From Phymatolithon calcareum (taxonomy: Eukaryota > Rhodophyta > Florideophyceae > Hapalidiales), in assembly GCA_977006965.1 (NCBI GenBank), contig OZ345364.1:2604001-2668000 (forward strand): a stretch of 64,000 bases of DNA, given 5' to 3'. The notes below the pieces were generated by a model. That model ran no database searches, was not told where the DNA came from, and saw only the letters and a list, made by a program, of their open reading frames with translations. Below, in pieces: positions 33,841 through 44,744 of this stretch. Numbering within the stretch: the first letter of the stretch is position 1; the number at the start of each line of letters is the position of its first letter. The position numbers were made by a program, and so were the translations under genes.

Positions 33841-34000
33841 TCGCAGAATCTTAATTGCAGTAGTTATTGCGAGATGTACCTCAATTGCAATAAGGATTGT
33901 CCAAAGTGCCTCAATTACAACTTCGGTTGCGTGAGAGAAATCCTATTGCTATTGCTTGCCTAATTGCTCCGCTGGAAGCAATAACGAAAAATTGAATTGG
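33840..34000. repeat. ATTGC/GCAAT word cluster 3
   Basis: Words TAATTGCAG, TTATTGCGAG, CTCAATTGCAATAAG, CTCAATTACAACTT, CTATTGCTATTGCTTGCCTAATTGC in a run, in both orientations. Confidence 0.65.
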
Positions 34001-34815
34001 GACGAACTCTGCGTATTGCGTGCCTTCATCTCGTTGAACATATTCCGAATCATAAGCCGCGCATTCCTGCAGCTTCATGGGCTACTGCATCATTGTGTGT
34101 CTTCACGATGATGCGAAGGACGAGATACGGGAACCCTTCTAATATCTCTAAAAGCAATGACCGCTGCCCACCCTATGACACCTTATCTTCAATGCTAAAT
34201 AAACAGGAAGGTTCATTCATTCATTTTGCCTTTTCCCCTAGTGGGGCTAGCAGCAGCAATTCGAGGACCTAAGTTTCTATCCTATCATTAGCGAGTTAAC
34301 TACGGCTTTCACGTATCGTCCATGTACATCATCAAAGATTGATTCTGGCGTTGGTCTAATGCCGTAGGTGTGATTGATATGAGCTCTGCATTTCCATTTG
34401 TGAGTTGTTGAGACACTGCCTGGCCGGCCGTCCACTGATCAGCTATGGCGACTATCTCTGCAGAGACTCCCTGGTTATAGTCATAGAGATGGTCGCCCAA
34501 TCTCGCCGTATGTGTTGTGATACGAATGTGATCAAGCCCCATCGACGAGGCCGCTTGCTTGAGCTTGCGCAACTATTTTCTGTAAGAGGGCTTGAGCAAT
34601 TTTGCAATGCGTCCAGACTCGACCTTTCTGCGGTTGTGAATGAAGTACGGAAGAAGGTTTCTAGTCGCCGTATCCGTGATGGCGACGAAGTGTATGGGCC
34701 TGTCTTTTCGCCTCGTATCACCGCTCCAGCAGATAGGCTAGTGACGATACCCTTATGCTGACGATGCTACAGCATGGAGCAATCTCCACTCGGTCAGTAT
34801 GTCACATTGTTCTTC
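34001..34815. other. Spacer with unassigned open frames
   Basis: A 118-codon plus frame (34405-34761) and an 87-codon minus frame (34309-34572) overlap. Neither shows a motif I recognise, so I leave both uncalled. Confidence 0.35.
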
Positions 34816-34819
34816 AGCA

Positions 34820-34930
34820 GCTATGATTGCAATAAGGCGTTCGAGTGGAAATATTGATAGCAAATGGTGCAAGGCACTGCAATAGCTAAGATATTGCAAT
34901 ATATTGCTAATGCAATCATATTGGTGTCAC
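34820..34930. repeat. ATTGC/GCAAT word cluster 4
   Basis: Words GATTGCAATAAGG and AAGATATTGCAATATATTGCTAATGCAATCAT within about 100 bases. Confidence 0.65.
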
Positions 34931-35382
34931 ACCTGGCCGGCAAGCGGCTGCGGGGAACAATCGGTGCAGACAGACGGACGCACAGCTTCCTGACATTCGG
35001 AAACCTAAGCTGCGGGGTTCCTCCACCGTAGAGGATGTCAGTTAATCCGGAAGTGCTCTGTTTCCTTTGAGCACTTTGAGTGACCCAAAGTGAAAGCTTC
35101 AGCAGTGATTTCCAGAAGTTGGCGTGGCGTGTCAACCACTGTCTGTCGCCTCCCATCGCCCGGCCTTGATGAAATGTCTTCTCCGAAATGTATATTGTTT
35201 TACATGTTTTGTGATTCCCGGAACGACGGAATCTTCTTACGGCTTTTATTTTACTTTTCGTCGAGCTGTTTGCTAAATAGAGAATAAATGTAGCGCCACC
35301 GGAAATGAGCAACCGCGCGGCGTCTTAGCCTTTGAACCTCTCCAATGCCCAACATAACAATTGTTCCCATCTTTTCTTCACC

Positions 35383-35620
35383 CTGTAATCACTGGGAGTG
35401 AAAAGATAAGGTTGGGTTTATCTTGAAAAGGGGTGACCTCTCAATGATGCGATGATGAGGTCCTCCAGTCTAAGATGCGATCATGATCGCCGCTTAAATA
35501 GAGCAGGGGCGAGAAGTTGCACACTCGGTAAAAAGGGGGGAGCAATATCTGACGCTAGACTAATAATCGCAAGGGGTCGTTATGTAATCACTGAGAGTGT
35601 AAGTGTCGTACATTACACTC
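35383..35620 (+). repeat. Dispersed repeat with conserved short frame, copy 1
   Basis: About 190 bases align with the reverse complement of 51040-51215, starting CACTGGGAGTG and including GGTTTATCTTGAAAAGGGGTGA. Encoded residues are also similar: here SLRCDHDRRLNRAGARSCT, KKGGAISDARL; there SPRCDQDRGLNKGGTSNCT, KKGGALADTRL. This copy has stops upstream and is degraded. Confidence 0.75.
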
Positions 35621-35929
35621 GTGCAGAGCTGGGCTTCATGTTGCTTTCAGGCAAGCCCAAGTGATTCGCATAGTTTCATTGTGAGCGGTAACTTGCTTGA
35701 TGTGTGCATCTAAGCCAATAAAAACAATGTTCCTCGTCTTCGATTCCTCAGGGAACATGTCCCATTCATATGGCGGCGCTACTACTTGCAAATGTGTTTC
35801 CTTGGCGCACCGAAAGACGTACGGTATGTCCTTCACCGTCACCTTTCTTGAAATTCTCCGAGCGACTAGTTGTCACCGGCGGACTGGTCAATATGTCTCG
35901 CCCTTGATCTTAGCAACAGAGTGCAAGGA

Positions 35930-36500
35930 TGCCACTTCTTTCCATAGCCATGCACTCTGCAGAATATTCTGAGCCTGTCCCGTTAGTCTGAGCGACTGGT
36001 TTTTCTAAGCCTAGAGTACAAGTAAGAGTGCTCAATAAGTTTCCGTGTGAATCGTCGCTCGGCAGGTGCTCTTCTTACATTCAAAGAAACTTGGCAGCTT
36101 CCAGAGATGAAATAATGGCTCTGTGCATATTGGTATCACGTATAGAAGGAGCCTTGAGGTTGTTGTTTGGCGTGGAGCAAAATGCTCTATCGGTGGATGT
36201 GTCTTCAAGTCAGTATTGCAGTGCCCTTTGATAAAACGGGGGCAATTCGGTATTCCTATTGCAATGCTGTTGAGTCGGCAATACGTGTTTTCCACGCCAT
36301 CCTCTGAAAATGGTATACGAAGTTCACTCCAAAAAATTTGAGCTCATCCTGCGTTGCTCCATCCAAGCACTCTCTTTTTGGACTCTTTGGCGGAATATTG
36401 ATATGCTCTCTTCGCTGATACTAAGTTTTAATTCAGATGCCTCATTCAGATTCTAAGCGAATCGTTGTCAGCACGATCAATTTAAAGAGTATTATTGGGT
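35930..36500 (+). repeat. 5' flank of helicase copy B, part of segmental duplication
   Basis: Counterpart of 26440-27490. Closer to the gene, 36543-36590 can fold into a long imperfect hairpin (AACACTGCT...AGCAGTGTT) that is only weakly present before copy A. Confidence 0.65.
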
Positions 36501-36684
36501 AATACTTCTCTCCATTGTCTCCAATTGGATTGAAGTACACAAGTCTTTACCAACACTGCTCTGTTGCTGCCGGTAGCAGCAGTGTTTGTAAAGGCCTGCT
36601 GTACAGGTGAGGCTGCACCCCGGAGCGAAACGTGACGGCCTTGACAGCCTTCGCCCGCAATGTCCTTGACCATGGGAGCAAATT

Positions 36685-39600
36685 GTGGGCCTTTTGTGCT
36701 TCCCCCTCACTTTGCGCAAGAAGAGTTCCCCGGTTAGGTCACCGGAATACCTGTTCCGGGTGAACTCCGCTCCCGCTAATGTTATCACAATGGCCACGAT
36801 TGCACTACCAGACGTGGGGATTCATTTCACCGAATCTCGCCTCTCTCACGAGCAGCGCCAAGCCTATGATTCTGTCGTCCGCCGCGGCCACAACACAGTC
36901 GTAAGTGCAGTCGCCGGGTCGGGAAAGACTCGCACCGCCCTCACGTCCTCCGTCGCATGGCTTGCCGCCCGTCCTGTCAACACCTCACTTACGCCGCAAT
37001 ATGCGTTAATAGTGGCGTACAATCGTATGCTTCGTTGCGATGTCGTCGGCCAGATTTCCACCCATGTTCCTCCCCCGACTTCCAATCGTATTCATGTTCA
37101 TACCTACCACTCACTCGCGGGCACCTTCTTCAGCTCTCCGTATGCGTCGCTCGCGGCGATTGAGCACGGAGGAGGTCCAGACGGGGAGAGCCAAGATGCA
37201 TCTGGCGTGTACGACGAGTTTTTGGAGCAAATTGGGAGAGGTGCAGTCATGCCGCGCGGCTCACTTCCGCGATATGGACTTATTGTAATCGATGAGGCAC
37301 AAGATATGACGCCGACTCTGTACAAATTTATCGTGGCATTTATGGAGGGTCTTCCTGAACCCCCGCAGCTCCTCATTATGGGTGATCCCTTCCAGCTGCT
37401 ATACGATTACCGACATGCGAGCGACGATTACATGCTGCGTGCGGAGGACCACTTCGGTCGCTGCTCCGTCAATGGCCGCCGCCTCGTCACTGATGCTCCA
37501 TTCACCGTCACGAAACTCTCGACTTCTTACCGTATTACACCGGAAATGGCTGAATGGATCAACAAGAAACTTGATCCTCGCACACTCGCCATCCAGTACT
37601 CCGCCTTTTGGAAACGTAACTCGGATCGCATCTCTAAGTGGTGGGGCGACGGTATTCACAGTGGGTCCCCTTCGCGTCCAAACTCGGTGCAAACAGTGCT
37701 CGCAACCCGTAGTGAAGCAAGTAATAAGCCGAATGCAGGTCCACTCGAGGCTATTGATGCGGTTTTCAAAGAATTTGGGGACAGCAATACTGTTATGCTC
37801 ACAGTCAGTGCCAAAAACGCAGAGTCTCCAGCCAGGAAACTTGTTGCTCAGTTTGGTGACCAGGTGTCTGTGCTGACGAAGGGGAAAAAGATCGGCAATG
37901 GTCCCCGCACGTTGACCACTATCACGAGCTTCAAGGGGTTGGAACGGGATGCCGTAATATTACTTGGATTTGATGCGTTTTTCGAGAAGTTGAACAAAGA
38001 AAACCCAATTTCTTTGCTAAATAAGTTCTACGTTGCGGCAACGCGTGGTAGGAAGAAGCTTCTAGTTGTTCAATTCGGCACCCTTTCTTTTGCCACTGCG
38101 CGCTCTCTGGACCGTATGTTCCATGTTGACGAGCTAACGGAGGAACAACGAGCAGTCACTGATGCCGTCGCTATACACAAGCAGAACGTCATCGTCAACG
38201 CTGTTGCAGGGTCCGGAAAAACACGTACAGCGCTTACCACTGCCATTGCGTGGCTTCGTCAGTCGGACACAAACGGTCCTGTGCTTCTCGTCGCCTACAA
38301 CAAGCGACTGGAAGAGGACATGACTGCTCAGCGCGATGCCTGTGTCCCCTCTGACTCAGTGCACCAGATCGAAATTCGCACTATACATGGGTTCGGCTTC
38401 ACATATTTTGGCGGTCAGGGGCTCACCACGGACCGCGACCTTCTGTGCTGGGCAGAAGACCGCGTGCGTCCGACGCGTAATATTCCAAAGTTTGGGCTTG
38501 TCATTATTGACGAGGCCCAGGATTTGACTCCAGAACTTGTCCGTTTTCTTCGCAAAGTTATATCTCTTTGTCCGAAACCACAGCTTTTGATTCTTGGAGA
38601 CCCTTTTCAGCTGCTTTACGCATTCAAGGGCGCTAATGAGAGATTTCTCACGAAAGCTGAGGACGAGTTTGGCGATCTGGTCAAGGCCGTACCATTTCGT
38701 CACGTGCGGCTTTCAATTTGCTTCCGTATTTCTCATGAGATGGCGGCATGGATCAACAAGGAGTTGAATCCGAACAATCTGCATCGAGCGATGTTGCCAG
38801 ACCCAGGATGGTTTGAACGGAATCAGGAAGAAATCAAGGAATGGTGGGGTGAAGGAATTCGTGCAAATCCGCTGCGTGGCCCCGAGCCTGGCTCTATTGA
38901 ATTCTTTAGAAGGTGGGATCACAAACGCAGAATGTTAGGCAAGACTGTAGACAAGATCAAAGAAGTGTTCGGGAGATACGATACTGATTGCTCAGCATTG
39001 ATATCTCCCTCAATCGTCTCGCACGAGGAGAGCCCCGTTAGGCTAATTACGAACACTCTTGACTTGATCGGCTATGAAAAACAGGCATGGCATATTGATG
39101 GTGGAACGGCATGCAACAATTCTAAAGTGGATGTCCGGAAAAACAAGAGACTGGCAAGCACTATCCACCGTTTTAAGGGACGGGAGCGAGACGCAATTGT
39201 CCTACTCGGGCTCGACAGCTTTGCAGAGAAACGTGAGAAGATCAACCCCCGCAACGTGTTCAATATGTTTTACGTTGGTGCGACACGTGCCCGCATGAAG
39301 TTGCTTATTATTCAATGGGAAAAAACAGCATATGCGACACACACCTTGCGCGGGCAAGAAACCACCTCCAAAGTTTATGAACCGCAATGTTGTCCCGTAA
39401 CGACCGCTCTGAAATTCTGCGCCTTCGATGAGACTTTGTGCTTGGAGTCGCCTACTTGTCTTACAACTGTTGTGGAGCATTCTGTACCGCCATCAGTGCT
39501 CGACCGCGACGATTACATAGTACCAGGTTCTCACCACGGGTACCAGCGACATACGCTCGAGAATGTGGCCGCCATTATTGGTGTCGCTATGGAGGTCCGA

Positions 39601-40701
39601 TTGCAGCTCTTGCTTGACGGCGGCATGCTGCAGGTTCCTAGCATCCCCGAGATATGGGCTCAAGAACCAGGCTATCCAGAAACCCTTATAGAGTTTGTGC
39701 GCCAAATGCGTGTCGAGGCGCCGAATAAGACGGAATATTCGTGGGCGGAGATACTTTGCATCGCCACAGCGCAACTGACTCTCATGGACCGGTTTTTCTC
39801 ACGTTGGCGACAGACTCAGGACTTCCAGTCGTGGCCAGTCGCAGAAGAGCCGCACAAATTGGATGGTGCTGTGCGAAACCTCGTGGATCTTCTGTATGTT
39901 GCGTTATGCTGCGGTGCTGGGTTTTCGGCCGCCCGCTCCGCACGTACTCTCTCCTTTGATGACAAGCTTGCCGCTTTGGAGCATTTGCGACGCGCGGGGC
40001 GGCTTGTGCTGCAGCAAGAGATCGAGTTTAGCATGGAGGATAATCAGATCTTTGTAGATCGGCAAGGTTCCACACTTAACGGTATCATTGACGTTGTTTT
40101 GTTGCCACCTTCCGTGGCTGCTAAGCGACTTCGCGAACTTGGCCAGGCCGGCAATACACACAAGGAATCAGCCAATGTGCAGGTGGGAGAGGATGAAGAT
40201 GATCGTACTATCATTGTGGAGATCATGGCGGCTTCACAGGTGGAAGACGCCCATCGTTTACAAGTGGCATGCTATGGGGCGATGTGGCAGCAGGCGCAGA
40301 AGAAGGCGTTAAACCATGTGAAAAGCGGGGTGAGTAATTTGCCAATATTTTCACAGGTCACACAGGTGGGACCGACTAGTGACAATTGCGAGGGCAAGCC
40401 GGATGTGCAGATGGTGGATGTAGCATTGGAAGGTGAAATTGCAATGACATTGCAACTGACTCAGGCGTCAAATGAATCAGACGTATCACCCGTGGGCGGT
40501 GAAAAGAAAGTGACGCGAAAGGGCTACCCGGCACCGGAGCTTTATCTGGCGTACCCGACTTTTGGGGAACTCAGACGTGTGTTTCTGGGTATGGAGTCTT
40601 TTGAATTTCTCCATAGGATAGGTTTCCGAAAACTGCACATGCCTTTTGATGACATCGTTCTTTCGAAGTCTGGTCGTTCAGAGCCAGGATCGCCTTTATA
40701 A
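36685..40701 (+). CDS. Dual UvrD/FBH1-like helicase with degenerate RecB-like nuclease, copy B
   Basis: A 1338-codon intact frame, paralogous to 27655-31659 over its full length. All SF1 motifs of both helicase modules are kept: two AVAGSGKTRTA Walker A motifs, DEAQDMTP and DEAQDLTP, both GDPFQLLY motifs, and both motif VI ATRGRKKL/ATRARMKL. In the C-terminal nuclease the Asp of GIIDVVLLP and the QVACY motif remain, but the EIK triad reads EIM (IIVEIMAAS): the catalytic lysine codon AAA is ATG. By family knowledge this should abolish or cripple cleavage while leaving motor activity. The last ~100 residues before the conserved FEFLHRIGFRKLHMPFDD ending differ most from copy A. An alternative start is the MATIALPD Met at 36790. 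Confidence 0.87.
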   Translation: MGLLCFPLTLRKKSSPVRSPEYLFRVNSAPANVITMATIALPDVGIHFTESRLSHEQRQAYDSVVRRGHNTVVSAVAGSGKTRTALTSSVAWLAARPVNTSLTPQYALIVAYNRMLRCDVVGQISTHVPPPTSNRIHVHTYHSLAGTFFSSPYASLAAIEHGGGPDGESQDASGVYDEFLEQIGRGAVMPRGSLPRYGLIVIDEAQDMTPTLYKFIVAFMEGLPEPPQLLIMGDPFQLLYDYRHASDDYMLRAEDHFGRCSVNGRRLVTDAPFTVTKLSTSYRITPEMAEWINKKLDPRTLAIQYSAFWKRNSDRISKWWGDGIHSGSPSRPNSVQTVLATRSEASNKPNAGPLEAIDAVFKEFGDSNTVMLTVSAKNAESPARKLVAQFGDQVSVLTKGKKIGNGPRTLTTITSFKGLERDAVILLGFDAFFEKLNKENPISLLNKFYVAATRGRKKLLVVQFGTLSFATARSLDRMFHVDELTEEQRAVTDAVAIHKQNVIVNAVAGSGKTRTALTTAIAWLRQSDTNGPVLLVAYNKRLEEDMTAQRDACVPSDSVHQIEIRTIHGFGFTYFGGQGLTTDRDLLCWAEDRVRPTRNIPKFGLVIIDEAQDLTPELVRFLRKVISLCPKPQLLILGDPFQLLYAFKGANERFLTKAEDEFGDLVKAVPFRHVRLSICFRISHEMAAWINKELNPNNLHRAMLPDPGWFERNQEEIKEWWGEGIRANPLRGPEPGSIEFFRRWDHKRRMLGKTVDKIKEVFGRYDTDCSALISPSIVSHEESPVRLITNTLDLIGYEKQAWHIDGGTACNNSKVDVRKNKRLASTIHRFKGRERDAIVLLGLDSFAEKREKINPRNVFNMFYVGATRARMKLLIIQWEKTAYATHTLRGQETTSKVYEPQCCPVTTALKFCAFDETLCLESPTCLTTVVEHSVPPSVLDRDDYIVPGSHHGYQRHTLENVAAIIGVAMEVRLQLLLDGGMLQVPSIPEIWAQEPGYPETLIEFVRQMRVEAPNKTEYSWAEILCIATAQLTLMDRFFSRWRQTQDFQSWPVAEEPHKLDGAVRNLVDLLYVALCCGAGFSAARSARTLSFDDKLAALEHLRRAGRLVLQQEIEFSMEDNQIFVDRQGSTLNGIIDVVLLPPSVAAKRLRELGQAGNTHKESANVQVGEDEDDRTIIVEIMAASQVEDAHRLQVACYGAMWQQAQKKALNHVKSGVSNLPIFSQVTQVGPTSDNCEGKPDVQMVDVALEGEIAMTLQLTQASNESDVSPVGGEKKVTRKGYPAPELYLAYPTFGELRRVFLGMESFEFLHRIGFRKLHMPFDDIVLSKSGRSEPGSPL

Positions 40702-41323
40702 AACTGTGTACTACTGAATGGAAGGTCAAAATAGCCACTGGCGGATTGCTCGGTACAATTCTAGGCGGTCGAGACGAGCAGCAACGCAGAGATCGCACAC
40801 ATGCAACAAAGGCCTGTTTTCGATTAATTTGCGATCGTACGGGATTAAGGGCACGAGAGGTTTCCCTTTGCAAACTTTTGCATTGGCGTCGTAGTATCTG
40901 AAAAAAGAAAGCTCCGAAAGTCAATGATTCGACGAACAATGTAAAGAGCGGGGAAAATGTGATGTCAGGGAGGCAATGAACACTGTTTATGCATCGGCAT
41001 TTATTCATCTTCAACAGGAAGATGTACAAAATTTGCCCGAAATGCATAAGGGAAACAGGGCGCAACTCCATGGATGGGCACATGAGAAGACAATTGGCCC
41101 TTTCCCGCAGCCATCATCTCAATTATTGAACGATTCTGATACTCTTGCTGCACGATTGGGGGCAAACATGTAAAAGTTGCTGCGAAGGTGTCCGGAGCTC
41201 GTAAATCACTCTTATGTATCGATTATGTTGTGTGTACGTCGATTGAGAGATAACGAGAGCCATTTGACAACATGCGCTTCCCAGAAGTAGTGGCAATAGT
41301 TTCGTATTCTTTGCCATCAATCT
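40702..41323. other. 3' flank of helicase copy B
   Basis: Some sequence is shared with the flank of copy A as noted there. No gene seen. Confidence 0.5.
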
Positions 41324-41880
41324 CTATGCGCAGCGAGATCTCAGAACAAGGCGAAAAGTTTGATCAACTTTTTGTACTTGACAGTGGAATTGATGATGAT
41401 TCATTTGATTCCACTTGCTGAGGTCGGAGGCGTTTGGTATGGCCGATTCAATATCTTGGTTTGGTATATCGCCAAGGAGAGAGGCGTATGTTCCGGGTAC
41501 GCATTGTAGTAGTATCCTGCGAACGAGCCTGTTCTCATCCATGCGTAGAACATATCCTAATCATCCCCAGCGACGGTCCTTAATCCATTGAGTGCGCTCT
41601 TGCTTCTTCGGCTATCGTTCTTTTCGTCATGGCGGCCAGCATCTGCAATATCGTACCGTTAAGTTTTTTCAGGATTGGTTTCGTAAGATTCAAGGATTCA
41701 CATCCGTATATCAAAGTCGAGACGATCGAGGCTCTCCAGAGGCGTAGTGGAATTGATACATAGCTCGATGTGTACCTGTCATGTCGTCAAACTATCTGGG
41801 CCTTCTCTGGCGATAACGTGAGAGCCGGAAAGAAGCAGATTTTAACCGCGGAATAGGAATGATGTGTCTGCAGCTCTCAT
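41324..41880 (-). mobile_element. Non-LTR retrotransposon fossil (C-terminal RT region)
   Basis: Read on the minus strand, 41760-41595 encodes a stretch with LWRASIVSTLIYGCESLNLT, followed by LKKLNGTILQMLAAMTKRTI. This is the thumb/connection pattern of LINE reverse transcriptases (tlxYGxExW). After a frame break, 41542-41324 continues with RMDENRLVRRILLQCVPG, the usual GHVxRM region. The element is decayed by frameshifts and stops. A shorter copy lies at 3990-4230. Confidence 0.75.
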
Positions 41881-42890
41881 CCGAAGTACAGATTTGTCTT
41901 GGCAAGGTTTGAATTTGCCTTCAATGGGGAAACCATTTGAATAATCCGCAGATCATTCAGTTCCAACAGTAGATTATAATCTTAAACTTCGAGTAGCTAC
42001 CCCTCGCCTCGCCATGGCTCTTCTCATTTTCCCATTCATTACCAGGTCATCCGACTGTGGGTGAAGCCAGCAATTGGTCGTATGCCGCCATAAATCTGGA
42101 TAGAGGAAGGAAGAGACGATGAACTATACACCCTCCATTTTAGGCGAAAATGAAAACAACACCTTTACTGAGCAGGACCTACTGATGCTCAGCACATCTA
42201 CTACACATCAGAAACTAGATTGTATACTGTGCTAATCACCTGTACCTTGGCCTCCGTCAAGGCTTCCTCGTCGAATTTTTCTATAATCGCCTGTCCCTAA
42301 GTCGGCTGAGGTGCGTTCCTAAATCTTCGCCTATCTTTCACGAGCGTATGTATGTATGCTTAATGCCTCCGGGTCCTGCTCCTCTCAGAGGCTGGTCTCC
42401 AGAAAGGAGAGCCCTATGATTCGCGGAGTTCGGCTGCGTGTTTTTCCAAGGAGGGAGAGTGGATGAGAAAGTAAGGCCCTGCCCAGTTTCATGGCATCGG
42501 AACCGCCGCCTGCCTCTTATAGTCTCCCAAGTGCGCAGGCGTACGCCCAGACTGTCGTTTTCACGCGGTGTCTGCTTATGGAATCTTTCCGTTCGCAATA
42601 ATTTCGGCCCGAGCGTCACCCTCGTGCTGTCGGTTACTTTCACCCGCCTCGAGCACGGGATAGTCGAACGGACGTGCATATGTAATGGCTTTTCTTAACC
42701 GACACTTCCGCCCATGTTGCGCAGATGCATCCGTTGGTTCTTACAACCAATGCATAACAAATCCGGGAATACCCTCGCTGACTTGTCTGCAGATTCGCAC
42801 GCCGCCTGTGTCTTCACTAATAGTAGCATATGTAACACCTCACGGTGCCCTAGAAGGAAAGCTGATACCTCTCACTTTGGAAGCGGAACT
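41881..42890. other. Spacer without a recognised gene
   Basis: A 113-codon minus frame (42338-42679) has no recognisable motif. No structural RNA was identified. Confidence 0.4.
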
Positions 42891-43230
42891 ATCCATCAAA
42901 CCAGTAACCCTTCCTACGCTTCCGAAAGATCTGCACATCTCGCAGAGACGTGCAGAGGTGGTAGTGCACCAGCTCATAGTGAACTGCTGTCTTATTGTGG
43001 CAAGCTTTCACCATGGACACAGCGAGGATGAACCGCTACTCTACGACCCAGTGTAAAAGATGTGCCCGTATGGCGTCACGGAGACAGTGGAGCACCTCAT
43101 CCTGCGCTGTTGTGGTCGGGCTGCCTCTCGACACAATTCATCAGAAGAGTGCATGGCAAAACTGTAGAAGATCTATTCAGGGAGAGATCCGTAGAGATAC
43201 TCCGATATTTGAACAATGAGAACTTGCTCT
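42891..43230 (+). mobile_element. Non-LTR retrotransposon C-terminal zinc-motif fossil
   Basis: Two plus-strand frames joined by a frame break give RYSTTQCKRC and then CPYGVTETVEHLILRC, the CxxC...ETxxHxxxxC motif found near the end of many LINE polyproteins, followed by stop codons. Only the end of the element is recognisable. Confidence 0.6.
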
Positions 43231-44744
43231 AAGCTAAGTTCTGGTGTTCATTAACGTATTCTGCATTAAAGAAAGAAAGGAAGTTGAGAGAGTAAGTTGG
43301 AACTGAGCACAGGGCAAGGTGATTGCTGGAGCTCAGTCTAGGAATGGCAAAAACATTAGCTAGTTTACCGCGCGGGTTATTCTTTTCTCCGGGCGGTGCT
43401 GCCTTTATTCAGGTATAAGCAGTCAAAGAATGAAAGGCAGACAAAGTGAAAATGTTGACTTTAGCACTTTTGAATCGCGAGGTATGCGATTCGGTGCTCT
43501 TATGGGTAAGATGTAATCAAAACCAGTAGTCGTGATAAATGCAGGTGACGTAAAACCAAAGAGAATTTCGCCCTGAGTGGTGTGCCGCAATGCTCAAGGA
43601 AGCTGGAAGAGAGGACAGAAGGAGATGAAAGAAGGTAGCGAGATGACCAGCTACCGTGAGCATCATAGATGGTTTCCAACCCGGGTCATCCCTTTGAAGG
43701 ACGGCGGCTGAAGATTGGCTGCGTAAAGATTTAGATGTTAAGCTCCCCGAAGCTCTGCACTTTGTGCGGCTTAGAGCTGTTTTGACATTAAATTCCACTC
43801 GTATCTGTTAAAGTCTACTGTAGCCGTAAGGATGGGGAGTTGCTTTAGGACAACTCCGAAACCTGCAGTAAAAAAGAAAGAAACCAAAGAGGGAGTCCGA
43901 ACCTTCGGGATGGTAGCGCCCGTCAGCATAGCCACGCGCTCACACCCGTCAGCGCTCAGTGGGGACAGCAAAAGGTATTTGATGGGGAGAGCAGAAGATA
44001 TTCACCTTAGCGTCCGTTCGCCAAGCACTGTGCCAGCAGTGTTTCCTTGCCGCGAGTAGAGCATGACTGTTACGCATACAACATGCATGAAAAACGAAAA
44101 CTCAGGCTCTATGTATTGCAGCCGCGCCTCTGCTTCTTCCTTGTTTCTTTGCTTTCTCAGCGATTGCAGTTTGAAACTTGTTCAAGATTCATCCACGTCT
44201 CCGTGAGCACCAGGATAGCTGTATTCCAAGCCAGGTCGTGCACACTATACGTCGATATACATATGTGATAATGTGCTCTGTTGATTCAATCTTTGGGTTT
44301 CGATTCTTGGGGCTCTGCCTTAGCGGATCCGGCGACGAATCGGCTTCTTCTTCTGGACTTGGACACGACGATCTCAAATCACTCATCGTCGGGCTCGTGG
44401 GTCGGCATTTTGCTGTGAATCCCAACCTGCTTATCGTCCGTCCGTTAAATATGGATCATCTCACTCAATTCTTTACCTTCCCGGTAGTTTACCTTCCTGT
44501 CGCCAAACCTTACAGCTCAGTGACGAGGATGTCCAGTTGTCATGTAGGCTCAGAACCGCAAGCGCCAATTGAAAAGCTACTGGAAGCTTCGCACATTATC
44601 GCATTTCTCGTTGACAGCACTATCCGAGGAACTTGCATGACCATCCTAACAATTATGGACCAACGAGGGTGAAACTCCCTGATGCCGTCCTGCTTATGTC
44701 ACGAATTTCGGATTACAAAACTGTTGAATAAGGCCGAAAGCAAC
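43231..44744. other. Spacer without a supportable gene
   Basis: The longest frame (44178-44672, plus, 164 codons) shows no recognised domain and is not called. A TACTGTA word at 43816 ends the motif-free interval. Confidence 0.4.

Noticed and set aside
34309-34761. RNase H or reverse-transcriptase fragment between the helicase genes
   Set aside because: The frames are open, but I could not find the required acidic or GNE/YxDD-type motifs.
32640-34930. CRISPR array
   Set aside because: The repeated words are short, in both orientations and irregularly spaced, with no constant repeat/spacer length.
41880-42680. Small nuclear or nucleolar RNA gene
   Set aside because: No box motifs or known sequence recognised; only general GC-rich character.
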